DNA from: Trochalopteron elliotii
Lineage: Eukaryota; Chordata; Aves; Passeriformes; Leiothrichidae
DNA length: 64,000 nucleotides
NCBI GenBank assembly: GCA_024734555.1
Contig: JANPWX010000452.1
Location: 17,570-81,569, forward strand
Reading direction: 5' to 3'
The notes beneath the pieces were generated by a model. That model was given only the letters and a program-made list of their open reading frames with translations. It did not search any database and was not told the DNA's origin. The position numbers and the translations under genes were made by a program. Within the stretch, counting starts at the first letter, position 1. Each line of letters opens with the position of its first letter. Below are positions 1 to 15,182 of this stretch, in pieces.

Positions 1-3000
1 GTCGTCAAGAATAGCCCTTAGGCAAACTTCACAGAGCTTCAGGGCTATTTTTAAAAAGCAGAGTACTCCTGAAACAGGAAACTGCTCTCTACTAGTTGCC
101 AAGAGTGTTATTGAGGAAAAAAGGATTTAAGTCCTAGAAATGTAATGAGAAGGATTACTGCAACATGAAGCCACCCTCATGAAACAAATTATATCTGGAA
201 AAGAATTCAAGTCCCATTAGAAACCAATGGAAGCAAGTTTCAAAGTGATGGCAAAGTAATTTTCTTTCAAATTACTTGGCTAATTTAAATATATTAAACC
301 ATTAAATTAACAAAACACATTTTTAAGTTACAGTGCTTTCTTTAATAAAACTTTGAAATCTCACTGGATTCAAACATGGTCTAAAGGTTAATTAGTTTTA
401 ATTATCACACTAAAAAATAAACCTTTATCTTAAGGTTTTTTAAAATGTGTTAGGACCCATCCTCCCATTCCATTTCCTTCATTATCACACCAAGACCACG
501 TGACTGAATGAAAATTGAGCTACTGCACACTAAAAATTAAGTTTCAATCTTCCGTAAAACCAGCATGGAGAAAACAGGACTGAGAAGAACTCTGAGAGCA
601 GAACAAGAAGAGACAATTAAACTCACGTGTATGAAAGCATCAGAAAATAACCAAATCTGGAGTTTTTTCTGTCAAATATAACTAGCATTTTACCAACTAC
701 TTATATTTTTTTTAAGTATTTCAGGTGACTCTATGTGAAAACAAATCATTCGAAGATTTATGCTCACATGCACAACCATTAAAACAGGATGAGGGTCACA
801 CAAGGAAATCAATATAAAAATAAGAGTTTAGCATAAACTTTTTTTCTACTTATGCATACCAGTAGGTGTTTACTTATGTAAACCAGTAGGAGACAGGGAA
901 CTTTTAATAACTCTTTCCAATTGCTCAATACAGGTTCTGCTATAAAGGTAAATTAAGTGATCCCAGCAGTGTCATTCCTGTCAGTGGCACCATAAATAAA
1001 AGCACTGAAGTAAATGAATCTCACCAGTTCAAGGAAGGTTTCCACACTCACCTGACTGTGCCCTCACTATTTCAGTCTGATTAAACTCCACTGACTGGCA
1101 GCAAATGAGCTGCACACAGAGTTCTACATGCACCTGCAGCCCCTTCTGAGATTATTTGGGATAAAGGAGGTCATTCATGTCACAAGGAGTTTCTCGGGTG
1201 CCCACAGTTTCCAAGTCACTCTGACCCAAGCACTTCTTCAGTTTCTAACTACAGCTTTTCTAACCACACCTTTGGCAACATCTGAAAATGTAGGAATATG
1301 ATCCAAGCTAGCTGTTTTGTCTACCTGTGTTAGCATTAATTGATTTAGGACTTTCTATACAGGAATCAAAATTACCTGAATCAGGCCATAGTTCGCAGTT
1401 CAGCCTTGTTCTGATTCAACATGAATTTCAAAGCCCAGAACTCCAGTAGAAAATAGGCTTAGAACACCTCATGACTCTCATTTGAGTTAATAGCCTAGTC
1501 ATGATTCACTTTCTTTCCTGTTTGCTGGACTTGATCTGCAGCCTGAGCAGCATCACAGTTGCTTAATTAATATAGTAGCAAGGAAAACACAAATACTGTT
1601 AAATCTTAAGTAGAAAAATGAGCTTGTAATGCTATTGTCAGAAGGCAAGCTTGGTTTATGCCCCTTGGTTCAGTGAACTAGGAAAACTTAGGCTGACTCA
1701 ATTGTACTTCTTACAGCACCAACAATAATCCAGACACACATCACTGTGCACAAGAATATCCACAAAACCTTTCTGACAGCGAGTTTCTCTTGGAGCACAT
1801 TACAAACCTGTTAGGGTATTTAACATTCCTGTTCATGCAAAATCCAGTGCACTTCAACAGCTTCAAGGTCCAACTCTTTAAAGAGTTTGATTATTGTTGT
1901 TCACAATTCCAATTTTCCAGGTTCCTTAGGTCAAATGTGAACTTTGCCTGGTGAACGGAGGCTGTTACACCAGAGGGAGGTTGGTACACATCCTCCTCCC
2001 CATCTGAGGGAACTCTTACAAATCCTATTACGTTATGTCCATTTCACAAATATTCTGATGCAGCAAGCCAGGTTCATAATCCAGATAAAATGGTCATTGG
2101 AGAAAAAGTTCCCACTAAACCCAGTAAGATAATCCATGCAATGACACTGGATTTACCCCTCAGCATGACAAATGCTCCTCTCTGTAACCAGATTTACAGA
2201 TTAGCACCACGGAAACTTTAAAGTGTTCCTGCTGCCCATCAGTACATCCTGTATTATTTTACACACACTCAGTTTGGTTCATGTGAAAAGGTCTGCTACA
2301 ACATCTGATTGATAAACCTCATGCACTACATGAATTTTCTTTTGGAAAGCTGCTATTACAAGTGCTTGGAAAACTTCAGCAAGAAAAAATGTCAGCAGAA
2401 AATGTTTTGGGGGCGAGGGGTGAAACACAGGAAAAACCCACAGGTTTTTTTTTCATACTTTTAATACAGCTACTGTCAAAAATGGCCTTCCTTGTGTATG
2501 AGGAGAATTTTTGTTCCTGTGTACAAGTGAGGGTATAGATTGTGGCTTCTCCTCTCCTCTGTTTAAAAATGTCTCCCTAACTCTGTGCATCAACCTTTGA
2601 CCCACGCTCACTCCTGCCTCCACTGTGTTGATTTAATTGTGTGGAAAGTCACTTTACAAAGCAGACAACTGAAATACTTGAGTTGAATGTATAAAAAGAA
2701 CAGCTCAGTGTACAAAAGAGGAGCTCAGTGGATAAATCATCTTCCCAGAATGTAAGAGAAATGCCAAACAGAATTTATATCCAAACATTCCCCTCCATTG
2801 TGCATCATATATCAAGCAGTGATTGATTTTTTTTTCCCTCCAGGAAATCTCCTGTTTTACAGCTTTTTTTTTTTGTTAAAAACTGGAGATAAACTCAGCA
2901 AAGGGTTAGGGGGGATGGTGCCCACGGGAAAATTGCTGTCTAAGAAACAGTATAACAATAGGGAAATAAGTATTTTTCTAAAAGGTCACAAGACAGAAAT

Positions 3001-6000
3001 ATAAATTTTCACCTGTGCCTAACTAGCAAAAAGAAAAAAAAAAAAATCATAGGTCATATCTAAGTTGTTTTGATAACTTCTTTAGCTTCTTCTACCATGA
3101 AGACAGGGTGGATGGTATAGACTTTTGACTCATTTGCCTAGGAACAATGGCTGTTTCTTTTTATGCACTGAGTCATTTAGAATAAAATAGAGCCACACAA
3201 ATCAAGACTATCATTCCCTGGAATTCTTTGAGAATAATGTTGAAAGAACATCAACAGGAGATCTGCAAAAAGAAAGGATCCATCTTTTTTTGAGCTAAAA
3301 AAAAAAAAAAAAAAGTCAAAATGTCAGAAGTTGCCAGTTTTCCCAAATGGAAACTAAATCTTCTGAACTGATGTCAGTTGGTATTTCTGCATTTCTAAAA
3401 GAACAAACACTAAACCATCTGAAGTTACATCCTAATTCCACAACACTGCTTTGATGATCAGTGTTTAATGTCAAAAGCTCCAGAGAAAAGCTGGAAAACT
3501 TCCTGCAGCACATATGATGCAAAGCAACAACATAAACAACACATTAAAGCAACAACAAAAGTGTTTGCTGTGCCTTATGGAGAAGACAATGGAAATCCAA
3601 CATGGACAGAAAACTGAGCAAACTGATTTTACAGTGTTTGATTCAGTAGCAATGCTTCATCTTTTTCTTATTAATTCCACACTTACTGGAGGTCTAAGGA
3701 AGAAAAACATCCATATCTTCAGAAAGAAAATAAGGTTGGTGGAGTAGGGTCATTTTTTGCTCTTTCGTCCATCTCAAACCAAAGAAATAGTTTCCTGTTT
3801 CCTCATACCTTCTTTCCCCTGTCAGCTTCCCCACAGCAGGAAATTATTAGTAGCCTGCCAATTATTTTCCTGATGGCAACTTAAGAAAATCTTCAGGACT
3901 CCCAATAAGACACTGAATGTACCTTAAGAGGTGAAATAATGAAGTAAAAATAAGTCAAGTTCTATATATTTAGGGCATTTCTGAGACTGAATTGTAGCAA
4001 ACAAGTATTAGTTAAAAAGGAGCGGGGGGGGAAATCCCCCAAACCCTGCTCCCAATGAATCATCAAATAAAACTCCTTGGTACCAAATGTATGCATGCAA
4101 AGGCAATAAAAAGGAATAAAAATGCAAATTTTAAATACAAGAACAAATAGAACATGGCATCTCTGATCAATAACAATCCCAAATGCCAAGACAGCCTTGA
4201 CAGGGGAGTCAAGGTAAGTTGGAACAGTGACAGGCTGGTTGTAAGGTCCTTAACATGGAATGGGCTCCAACCAGTGGACCTCATACACTAAAACAGTGGT
4301 GTAATCCTGCTGTAGATATGATTTTTAAAGCAAAATGTCTTATCCTTCCATCTCTTCAGGGACCTACAAGCAGAACTAGGAACCTGATTCATCAGTTTTT
4401 CTTTATTTTTGCCACTTTGCCCTCCTTTAAGTGTCTACAGGCTTACATTTAGCAGAAGCATATTCCTGGACTCTTACCTGTATTTAATATCAAAGATAGT
4501 TCCAATAAAACAGAAATATATTTATTTGTATTGCTATATTTCCTGTTTCAGTTCAAAAGAATTACAAGATTCATTCCTGTGAATTGTACCAGATTTGCCA
4601 AGCATGGAGAGGGATTTTCTCTTTTTCTTTGCACAACTATCCCTTGCCAGACAACAGTGATTTCATTCAACCCATGTATCTTAATCCTGGTCCAGGGAGA
4701 GGATTTCTAAGTTGACATCTATGCCCAGTTTAATTTTAATAGTTTAACCTGAGAAGTCATTAAAAATGCCAGTCAGAGTAGTGCTAGTCAGAACAGGATT
4801 ACATGTGCCATAAATAAATTCAGTGCCTACATACCCTCAATGTGGTGTCAAACACACCCACTCCTTGTGTCTTGCTGTTCCACATTTCCTAGAGTTTCCA
4901 AAAGCAGCACCAAGAACAACTCTCCCCACCTACAATTCAGGAAATGACCTGATGCTTCAGGTACCACTGCAGCTGCCTCCTTTCTTTGCCTGGTATAAAG
5001 AGCACCAGGGCTGAGGAGCAACACTGAGCTGTATTTCCTCATAGGATTATTTTCTTCTGAGGTCAACTCAACCGTTCCTCCTAGACTGGTCTGTTTCACT
5101 CTTAAAATCATTGCCACCATGAACTGGGACAATATTTGGGATCAATACTTTCCAGTCTGACTCTTAGCAATAAACTGCTGTACTAGCAGAGATTCAAGGT
5201 GCTCCTGGTTCATGTTTGGATCCCTGCCTGTGGGAGGAAAATTCACACATCGTTTAAAAACATCCAAATGCCACTTCTTATGAATTTCCTTATGAATTGT
5301 TGCATGATTCAAGGGGAGGCATATGGGGGAAATACAGTTTCCATTGCTGTTCAGGGAGATTCTTGCCATTAACTTCAGGGTAGGAGATAAGACATAGTCC
5401 TTCATATATGTTGTTTACCTTCCTTGAAATATGTATTTGTGAACCTTTTCAAGCCTATATTTAAGCCTCCTTTCTCTTCCAGGCCTTTATCTGGCTATTT
5501 TAGATAAAGCAGCTACTCTTCAGAAACTACCAAATAAATATTAGGTTTTTTTCAATATATAGACACCACTTATCTAGTTGGTACTGTTACATCTGAATTT
5601 ACACTCCAAACCACTGCAAGACATATTCCCAAATGTAAGAAAACAGAGTGCAGCTTCTTCCAGTTTAAAACAACAAATCAGTTAACATCTAAAGAAAATA
5701 CTAAATACTCTATTCCTGAAGCATAATCAAACTTAACAAACCAGTAATATTCAGTGGAGCAGCTGATCTACATGATCACATTGGAAAGCATCTCTGTATC
5801 TCCAGCTGAGCTCCAAGCCTGCATGACTCTGTCAGGTCCTCAGGCTTCCCCCAGGCAAGGTTCAGACAATATTCACACATTAAGGGATGCTATTCCAGCA
5901 TGGAAACAAATCCCAATCACAGTCTGTGGGATTATCCTCAAGTCACGCTGGTTTTCCTTCTCATAAGTCACACACAATTTTGCCTTCAATGTAATACACG

Positions 6001-9000
6001 TAAAGAAATAATTTTTTCAAAAGTTTTAGTGTGCACATAAATAAACATAGCAAGTATTGTGAACACAACAGAAATAGACCCTTGAGAGCTTTTCTTTGTA
6101 AAAACTGGTACCAGAACTGTTCTGAACAGCTATAATGTGCTGTTCAGTTCATGTGCCTCTCTTTTGCCAGAGGGAAGGTGAGAAAAGCAGGGGAGATCAT
6201 GTTTACCAAGTTCTGCCTTTCAATAGGAAAATCATGATATTATGAGCTAATCACATAACTGGAACAATTAATTCAGATTTCAGTGCCTAATGCAAACATA
6301 TGTTCAGGACAAGATTGAATAACCACAGTATTAAAATTAGTCAATTATTTATAGACACAGAGAAAAGGGGTTTAGGTCTACTATTATGCATATTAAATAT
6401 CTGATGAAAGAAACCTGAAGGAGAAGTTCTCCCAGTTGTACATAAAAACAAATATTCAAAATGTCTCTTCTCACCTGTAAATGGCTGCTTGATCAGACTG
6501 TGTCAGCTTCTCATTTGTAGTGAATGACCCAAATGCATGGCCTGAGCATAACTCTGAAGCCTTAAGCTGTGCAGAATATAATTACTTAAAGATAAACCTT
6601 TTATTTCATAATTAAAAATTTAGCAGAAGTTGGAGAGTTAAATGAATGTAAATACTCTTAATTTTACAATGTACCTTTCTTTGAAAATGAATAGATACAA
6701 GAAAGGAATTTATTTTTTTTTAATATCTTGTACTTTTACCTCTAAACTGGAAAACTCCTTTTAGCAGAAGCCTGGGCTTGAAAACACTGCCGGAACAATT
6801 AGCAATAGTCTCCCAAAAATGAATCAGACTGTAGGGTATGTGGTATAATTATGGTTCCTAAATACTCGGATATTACCATCAAATACACTAATGATAATTA
6901 TTGCCAACATTTTCAATGGAAATGTGAAAGAAAACTAAATATAAATATTAAAAGTATATTTTTTCTAATAGGAACAAAGTCTGTATAAGTGTAACACAAA
7001 ACCAAAGAGGCTGTATGTGGTGACCATGCATAAACAGTCATCTCTCCCTTTAGCAGACATTGAAAAGAAATCAGCCTTGCCAGTGCCTAAAAGACCAGGG
7101 AGGGGCTGCCAAGGGCCATGTGTAAGCTGCAATAATTTAGGCCTGCTTATGTGTGAGGCTGCAGATGAGGCTGGAATACAAACACACTGATGTGGCATTT
7201 TGGAATACAGATGGAGTAAATGTCACTGACAGTTGAAAAACTAAGTTAAAACAGACTGGGACACTTAACCCCTTTCTTTATGCTTGCATCAGCTGCTTAC
7301 ACCAGCTCCGTGGGAGCAAAAGCCATCATGGTACAGAACTTCCAAATTCATCCATGGGCCTTTACTTCCAGCCCACATAAGGGTTTCCTGTGATATGTTG
7401 TCACAGAAAAGAGAGGGAGGCCCCTATATCCATATAAGTTTTTCCCCTCTGCTCTGACTTTGAATCAAAGCCATGTGACATTTAAGTATCAAAGACATGA
7501 ACTTCACAACTCACCTTAGAGAAACATTAATTTCCAAGCTTGTTTGTGACCAATATATTCTGACATTGTTGGTCTCAAACCAAAGAGTCAAATTTCTGAG
7601 TTGTGTCATTGAAACGTAATTACAGAGGGGCAGTTTTGTGCTGTTCTGTGAGACCCTGAAGAGAAGTGCAAAATAAAACACCACAGAACCAGGAGCATCC
7701 TGTGACAACTTAATGGAATACAGGCAGCCAAAACCTATGTGTGGCATATTTTAAATTGCTGCTTCTAGTAGAGCATTACAGAACATCAATTAATAAGCAG
7801 TTTATTGGGTTTGGCATAACCCAAAATGACATTTAAGAGTGTATTTACTAGGGTCAAGTCTCTCTTGTATATTGAATTTATGTAAGCAAGTGATGGAAAG
7901 GAATGCAATTTTGTCCACTCCATGCCAGCCACTTCTGTATTTGGCTGTAGAAAAGCTACAATTGCAAGCAAAAAACCGCAAACAAATAAAAAACAATTTT
8001 AAAAATCCCACAAAACCCCCAAAAAAACTTAGTTGTAAGCAAAGAAACTAAATTAGGGAAGGATAGATATCAAATACAAAAGAAGGAGGAAATTCACTGC
8101 AGAGTATCAGGTCTCCCAAGCACAGGGGAATTGTTTGAAATAGACTCATGAATACATTCTATTAATACCTGAGAATTTTATCCAAGTGCACCTCTACACT
8201 GTTCAGTTTCAGAAATTCATCACCCCTTCAGAAATACACTAGAATCACACAAATGAAAACTAACTCAACATATCATCATTACTATCTTCAGCACATTTCT
8301 CCTTAAAAAATACATTTAGAACCTTGAGGTTAAATAAACATCTTTTAAAAAACAAACCAACCAACAGGTATCAGGTTCATGCAGACAACACCTTAGTGTT
8401 AAGCTCCCACAGACCTAAGCTAAGAGTGACATCCAGTGGAAATACAGTTTACATCCTCTTGATGGCTGTAGCTCAGATTAAACCTATCATATCACATCTG
8501 TGTTATGAATATTCAGAAAGATATGTCTGTCTTGTATTATACATGTCACTGGGAAGGCAAAGGTGTGCAAGAATGAAAAGTAGCATTGGATTTCCACAGA
8601 GATGAAAGTTGTGCCACACTTTGATTCATTTGGTCAAAGAGACAAAATCAGTGATTCACCAAAACAAATTCTCTGCCTTAGAGTTCACTGTTAAACCAGG
8701 GAGATTTTGCACAAAAAACCCCCCGTGTTTCTGATGCTACATTTTACAGGTATATATTGTCATTGATAATTAAGCTATCTTTGGTAATACTCTGTCCAAC
8801 TTTGTAATGGCAATTAATATTATGAGGTAAGAAAGATACTGATGGAAGCTGCTATGTTCTGATCAAACAGAGCTGAACTGGGAACAAGCTGAGTAAAGGC
8901 TGACAAACTGAATATTATTTTCTTTTTTTAACAAGATGGAAAAAAATCCCTTGTATGTGAACAAGGCCATTCCCCCAGTTTGTCTCTTTGGATATACATC

Positions 9001-12000
9001 CTTGTGGATTGAAGGGGGAAAACCCCAAGGAGTTATATTTCACAGAGTTGCAGACACTTTCCTCTCTGGGAGATGAGAATATTTAAGCAAAGGGAGATGT
9101 GCTCCATGTCACCAGCAACCTTTTCCCTACTTTCTTTCACACACAAAGGAAGGGAGATCAGCCATCCATGATGCTGTTCTCCCCCACCTTCTCAGGTGCT
9201 CCCAACAGTTCCAACACACTGGCACTCACTCCATTATTCTCTGACCAGACTGAGAAGAAAGCTTCCCAGTACTCTGGCTCCATTTTCACTATGTTTCCCA
9301 CATGGCTTGATGTTAGATTATTCAACACATCTTGAGAGAAAGGACTGGGGCAAAATAGGGCTTTTGCTTCCCATCACATGCCTGCAGGTAATGGCTCTTG
9401 CTATACCAGGTCTCACTTCTGCAAACTCATAATTGAATCAAAGTCTCACAGAAATCTGGTAGGCCCTGGAGAGTCTCCCTGGCCCTGTCAATAAAAGCAC
9501 TCAGTTGTTAACAGGCACTGATAGAAGACAAAATAGGCAAATTACCACATGGTGATCATATGAATTACTGTGCTCCTGAAAGAATGTTCACTTCTGATCC
9601 CAGTTGCAAAGTAAATCCATACTAATTATAACTAGATATGGTTTTGTGCCTAGGCAACTTGAAATCCACAATCAGGAGCTCTTATTCAGCTGCTCACTAC
9701 CTCTGTCCCATGTACAATATTGCCTCTGCAAGAAGAAATGGTAGTATTCAATGCCAAGGTTTCATAATAACCACTTGCAGGGTATGGCAGAAATATTCTT
9801 CCATTGGGATATTAATCTTTACAATATTCCAAAACACATCTTCAAATACTTTTCCCAATACATTCCCTGGTTTCCAAATCAAATAAGCATTAATAAAGAA
9901 AAGATAACACTTACATTTCTAGCATTCTGCAGTAGGTTGCATATATAAAAAGATACTGAAGTAATTAGTGTTGAGTATTTTTCTAAATTCTTAGACAATT
10001 AAAGCAAGAACACCTTAGTTTAAGGAAGGCTCCTTGCAAGTGCTTAGCTTTCTGTTCACAGAGTTTAGTTAGGGCTTAGTGTACTGGTAATCTCTTTATT
10101 CAATTAAATTCTCTTTTCATAATAATGATTATGTATAGTACCAGATACTGTAGCATAAGTGTGTGTGTGAGTGATGTTGATTATTCAGAGGAAATTACCT
10201 ACACAGTACTCTTCCCCATCAGTAAATAGTAAAATTATTTTCATTCAAAGTGTCCTTAAGAGTAGCAGGAGTAAAGCAAGCCTAACCAGATGATCATTGG
10301 CACTATCCAAGAGCAGAATTTCACTCCACAAAATTAGGTTCTATAGCCAAAAAGGATCAGCCTCTCCAAGACACAACAGATGAGGTGCTCATCTACAGAT
10401 ACAGAATCTCCTGTCTAATCAGGTTGTGCACTTTGTGTAATATTAGGAATTACTAAAGGGGCAACCAGCTCTGGGAGTACGTGTCACACCCAAGCAATAT
10501 TGCAAAGCACAGGAAACAGAGTAAAAACAGAGCACTGAAATATTAATTCGCCTATAACAAATAGAAAGCATGTAGATCTTCTAATTATTGTATTGTAGAT
10601 AGAGCTGGTTAAACCACAAATATGATTGGAAGTGTGAAATATCAGTAAGATCTTTCAGAGACAGAAATGGTGGCTATAATAATTAAGAATGATAATAAGT
10701 CTCAGAAGATTTTGATGGGAAAGATGGAAGACAACAGATAAAAATAGAAAGGCATGCCCTGATGCACTGGTGGGTACACTATAATTATAAGCTGAATTTT
10801 TCTCAGTAGAGAGGAAAAAAACAATTCTTGATTACTGAATCCTTTGAAAGCAAGCCCTCACTTTTTTCCCCATCCATTTATACCTCAGTCCTGCAGCTGG
10901 AGCAGCATGAAGAGGCATTTACTCTCTTTGTACTACACTTTCATTTTGGTGAGAGACTTCAGTGGAAAAACATCAACCTTAATTTCTAGTACAGCTCAAG
11001 TAATATTGTAAGGATAGAAGTATAATCTGCTTTTTGATAGAATTTGTCAAAAGCCTGCTGTTCTCTCACTATAATTGCAAGCAGCCTGGAAAGTGAAAAA
11101 ACAGGCCTACTTCTGAAACCAGAAATAGTTACAGAAAAGCAAAAAGGGACCATGGACCTAGTACTGAACACTGAGCACATGCTAAGATGCAGCCCTGATC
11201 ATTTTTGTGTGGCTACCTAAGTAGCTACAACATGGCAAGTACAGCTTAAGAATCATAATAACATATTGAAAACAAAGGGCAGTTCTTTCATTGCTTTAAA
11301 GCAACATAAATCCATTTAAATCAATCAAGAGCTGTGAAGGCTGCATCAGTTGAAATGCAAATTTGACTGCAAAATATTTAAACTGACTGTTTACATGTCA
11401 CCGTAACTACACTGGGAAAAATCACACAAACTGGGTGCTGATGTCAGCCAAGTCACATCAGAATAAACAATGACCCAAACAATGAGCCCAGGACTGAATC
11501 AACAGCCATGCTAAGAAGTCAGCTGTAAATCAAACTGAGGAACAGAGCAACAAGAAATTAGGAATTACTTGCATCACAAGCAGAATAGAGCAAGGACTAG
11601 AGTCTCAAGACTAAACAGAGCAAGCAGCAACCAAAAAAGCTAAGGGATGTTTCTGGTCCTCAAATGTCTCTGAACAGAATAATTAAAAGGCTCCCTCGGG
11701 CCCAAAGTCTGCAATGGGCAAAGGAGGAAAGATCAATGTTGGCTCTACCAAACCTCATCAGCCTGGGCTGAGCTTTTATATACCCAGTTTGTCAGTGACA
11801 AAGAATTGAAAGAGTAACTATATGAGACAGGGGGCAGCAAGTTGAAGTAAAGAAAGGGGTTTCAAACCAGATTTAAAGAATGGGATTTTAAAAAATGATG
11901 GGAATTTAATTTCACTTAGAAAAGTGCATCACCTAGGGACAAACCAAAAGAAGGAACTATATATTAAATGAGACAATTGTACTGCAAAGTTGGTGAAAAG

Positions 12001-15000
12001 AACAAATGAGGCTCCCTGAAGCCATTTCCATGAAGTTACAAGCACACACTGACAATATAAAAAGGAAAAATGGATACAAAGATTCATTGTCCACAGAGAA
12101 AAACATCACAAAATACAATGTATCTGTCAAGACAGGTTTATGTTATTGCTAAAAGAAATTCTGGGAAGTACAGTCTGTGTATCCTTACTCACACTTCTGA
12201 AGCTTTGAGGGTCAAGCAATCACCGAGATCAGAGCTCCAGCATTTCACAGAACCTCATGTAGACACAAATCTGAACAGGGATCCTCTAAGTATTCACCCC
12301 AAAACCAAGAAGGAGAACTTTTTAAAGTATCCTTTCTCCCAATTATTTTCTCTGTGTCAAGGAATGTGGCCTGAAACACTGTGAATAGCACTACACAGAA
12401 ATTAATTTTTTACTTGTCAAACAGCTTCAGAGGGAATGCAAGTCAGACTTGCTTTTTCACAGCAAGAACTCCACTGGAACTATAATTAAATATAGAAGAG
12501 GCAAGATAAATCTGCCACTGGCACCAGGCAAAACTCAAAAAACCATCACAAAAATAACAACAAAACATAGAAGAGGACAGGAGTCTTCTAAGAATGGAAC
12601 AAGCTTTAAATGGACTGGGAAATATGTTCAATTTGCTGTAAATTATAACCCTGATAGAACACTGCACATCAAGTAACAACATTGAGTGGCTGCTATAAGA
12701 AGCATAAATTGTCCAGAAGTGCCCTGTCCTACAGCACTGCCAATCATAGTGAGTGTCTCTGAGGCTCTCTGGAAAATACCATTACAGGAACACTCACTGC
12801 AGATTGCTTGTGCTGAAACAAAAGCAAAGTCATTCAAATAACAGCCTTGATCTGCTGCAATAGCCTTACTATTAACAGTGCAGGTTAATGAATTCTATGA
12901 AGACCATAAGGGTGTCACAAAGTTTTGGGACATTGGCGTGGGTTTTTTCCTGTTTTTGGGGTTTTTTTTTTGGATTGGGTTTTTTGTTTGTTTCTGGGGT
13001 TTTGTTTTGGTTTTTGTGGGGGTTTTTGTTTATTTGTTTTTGCTTTGTTTGTTTTTTGGTGGTGGTGATTGGCTTTGTTTGCTCAGCTTTTTAAAAAATT
13101 TTCTTTGTTTTTTTGTTTTTTGGGGTTTTTTCTGTGTTTTTTTTAATATATGTACTGCAGCAGCATCTAAAAGCATCAATAGAACTTAGAGCTCCGTTAG
13201 ACTAGCAAAGCAAAACATTCAAATAGAAATAGTTCCCTGTAGAGTTGATTTAAAAAGAGGGTTGGGAAGCAGCTCCTGTGAAAAACATCACAAAAGCAGT
13301 TCCAAAAAAATAGTCATAATTCATCTTCAAAATATTTTAGATCTTCATTTAAAAGTTGTGGGTTTCACTTTTGGCCTAGACTTCTTCAGCAAAACATTCT
13401 AAGTATGCAGAAAATATTTGTTTTTAAAAAGAAGTTCTGTACTTACTCACCACTCAAAAATACATAATCTCATTAAACACAAGATATAATTAGAGAATGG
13501 AACAAACACTATGAGGCAGACAAAAATTGCTAATATAACTCCTGAAGTTTGGTACTTAATCTTTTGGGGGATCTGTATTTTAATATTTGCCTTGTTGCAG
13601 CCTAGGTTTCCCTTATACTGCTGAGCTCTCAAAGACCAGCTGTTTCTCACCTAAAACCCAGCTCCTCTTAGAGCAAGCTAACCAGCCACATATAATAATA
13701 ATTTGTACAACAGGATAAAACACATGAGCAGAACAGAGGCTGAACATCAAATGATGATCCAAAACTTTGTTTGAGCATGAAGACTACAGAGAAAGCAACC
13801 AAAAGTCTAAATGTTAATGACTCTTCTCTCACAAGCTTTTCAGAAATCTACATGGTAAGGAATTGAAATACTCTGTATGGTATTTTACCACTGAAATGTC
13901 CTAAATTTTCAGAAGAAGGTTTGTGCTGCAATCAAAAGTTTTGTGATTCAAAAAATCCGAGGCTGAAAGCTCCAAAGACTTAGCAGTCTGCACAATTTTA
14001 TCTTCTGACTGTATTAACAGAGTGCTCTGCATAATAGAACAAAACCACATTATACTGAAGAATATTGATAGAGAGATTCAATTCCTTATATTCAGTCTAT
14101 TAACTCAGCCATTATCCACAGTGAGAATATACACTATGTTGTATCAGATAATGGCAAAAATGTATTCCATTAATCTGTAAGTGGGAATAATTCTCTTATC
14201 TCAGAGAGAATTTAAACAATTTTAATTTATTCCAATTTATGCCCCAAATTTTCTGATCAGACTCACCATGGCAGCACCACAGCACAAATTAACTTAGAGT
14301 AAAACATCTGGGAAAGAAGATGATGCTGCAATGATTCCATGACAAATGATAAGACTCAAAACCGAAATTATTAGTCGATTTTGGCCCTAGTGTCAGGTAG
14401 AATGTTCTTTACATCACAACAAGGACTTCCAGCATTTTCTTCAGACTGAAACTCTTAGAAATGTTAATATATCACAGTGCTATTCTGTGAATATGCCATT
14501 GAAAATGTTTCATTTTAGAGACCCATTCATATGTAACTCTAGAGTACAAAGCAGCTAAGTAGGCAGAACTGAAGTGTTTTAATAAACAAAATTAGGAGAC
14601 AAATGGGAAAAAATTCAGTAAAGGATTAAACTCATCCTTAAAAAAGGAAGGTGAGATTAAAGTACTACCAGTATATAGCAATCTAATCTCTCTCCTTTTT
14701 TATCTTATTCAATACCTAAACCACTTCATAACATTTGCTTAACAGCATCTTATTGTTATGCAAATTACCACCAAATTGTGTTCCTGAGTTAAAGCATTTG
14801 GTTTGGTTGTTTTATATTATCACCAAGCATATTCAGTATGCTGAAAAGTGATACACAGAATGAGTCTCCAGCGACCCCAAAACGTCTGTTCCTCTGGCAT
14901 TGTACTCTCCCAGTCATTTGACTACCACGGTAATTCAGAAGGTTTATACAATTAAAATACTAATTGGTTTTCTGCTTGTTATTTTACTTTAAAAAAACAA

Positions 15001-15108
15001 CCAAAAATCAAGCTAATAAAAGCAGAAAGCAGCTACAGTTTGGGATGCTTTTACTGTGCAGCCATTGCAGAGCACATAGTGCTCTCCAGGATAGTGATGA
15101 TGGAATGT
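1..15108. other. Intergenic, AT-rich, no gene seen
   Basis: I find no exon chain, RNA gene or recognisable transposon here. Open frames are short, lack family resemblance and have no consistent splice sites. The stretch holds an 18-base A run at 3297-3314 and a GT-rich low-complexity tract at 12937-13144. By human synteny (from memory) the 5' side of EIF4G2 faces a gene-poor interval towards GALNT18, which would fit, but nothing in the sequence proves this. Confidence 0.6.
12937..13144. repeat. GT-rich low-complexity tract
   Basis: About 200 bases are almost only T and G on the plus strand, as runs of T broken by G doublets to quintuplets. The frames through it give hydrophobic F/G/L/W/C-rich strings that mimic membrane segments and are not genes. 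Similar but shorter tracts lie at 26757-26820 and 44510-44570, and a complementary CA-rich one at 39790-39860. Confidence 0.85.
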
Positions 15109-15182
15109 TAAGGGTTGGAAGGGACCTTCTAGATCATTTAGATCCAACCACTCTGCCATGGGCAGGGACACCTCCCTGATGA
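15109..15182 (-). mobile_element. CR1 LINE 3'-end fragment
   Basis: The plus strand reads as the reverse complement of a CR1 3' terminus: GGTTGGAAGGGACCTTCTAG followed by an ATCATTTAGATCCAACCA segment and a GGCAGGGACACCTCCC segment. This is the usual short, 5'-truncated copy. No target-site duplication is clear. Confidence 0.85.

Noticed and set aside
12878..13189. Hydrophobic 103-codon frame resembling a membrane protein
   Set aside because: It translates the GT-rich low-complexity tract. Its F/G/L/C/W composition follows from T and G runs.
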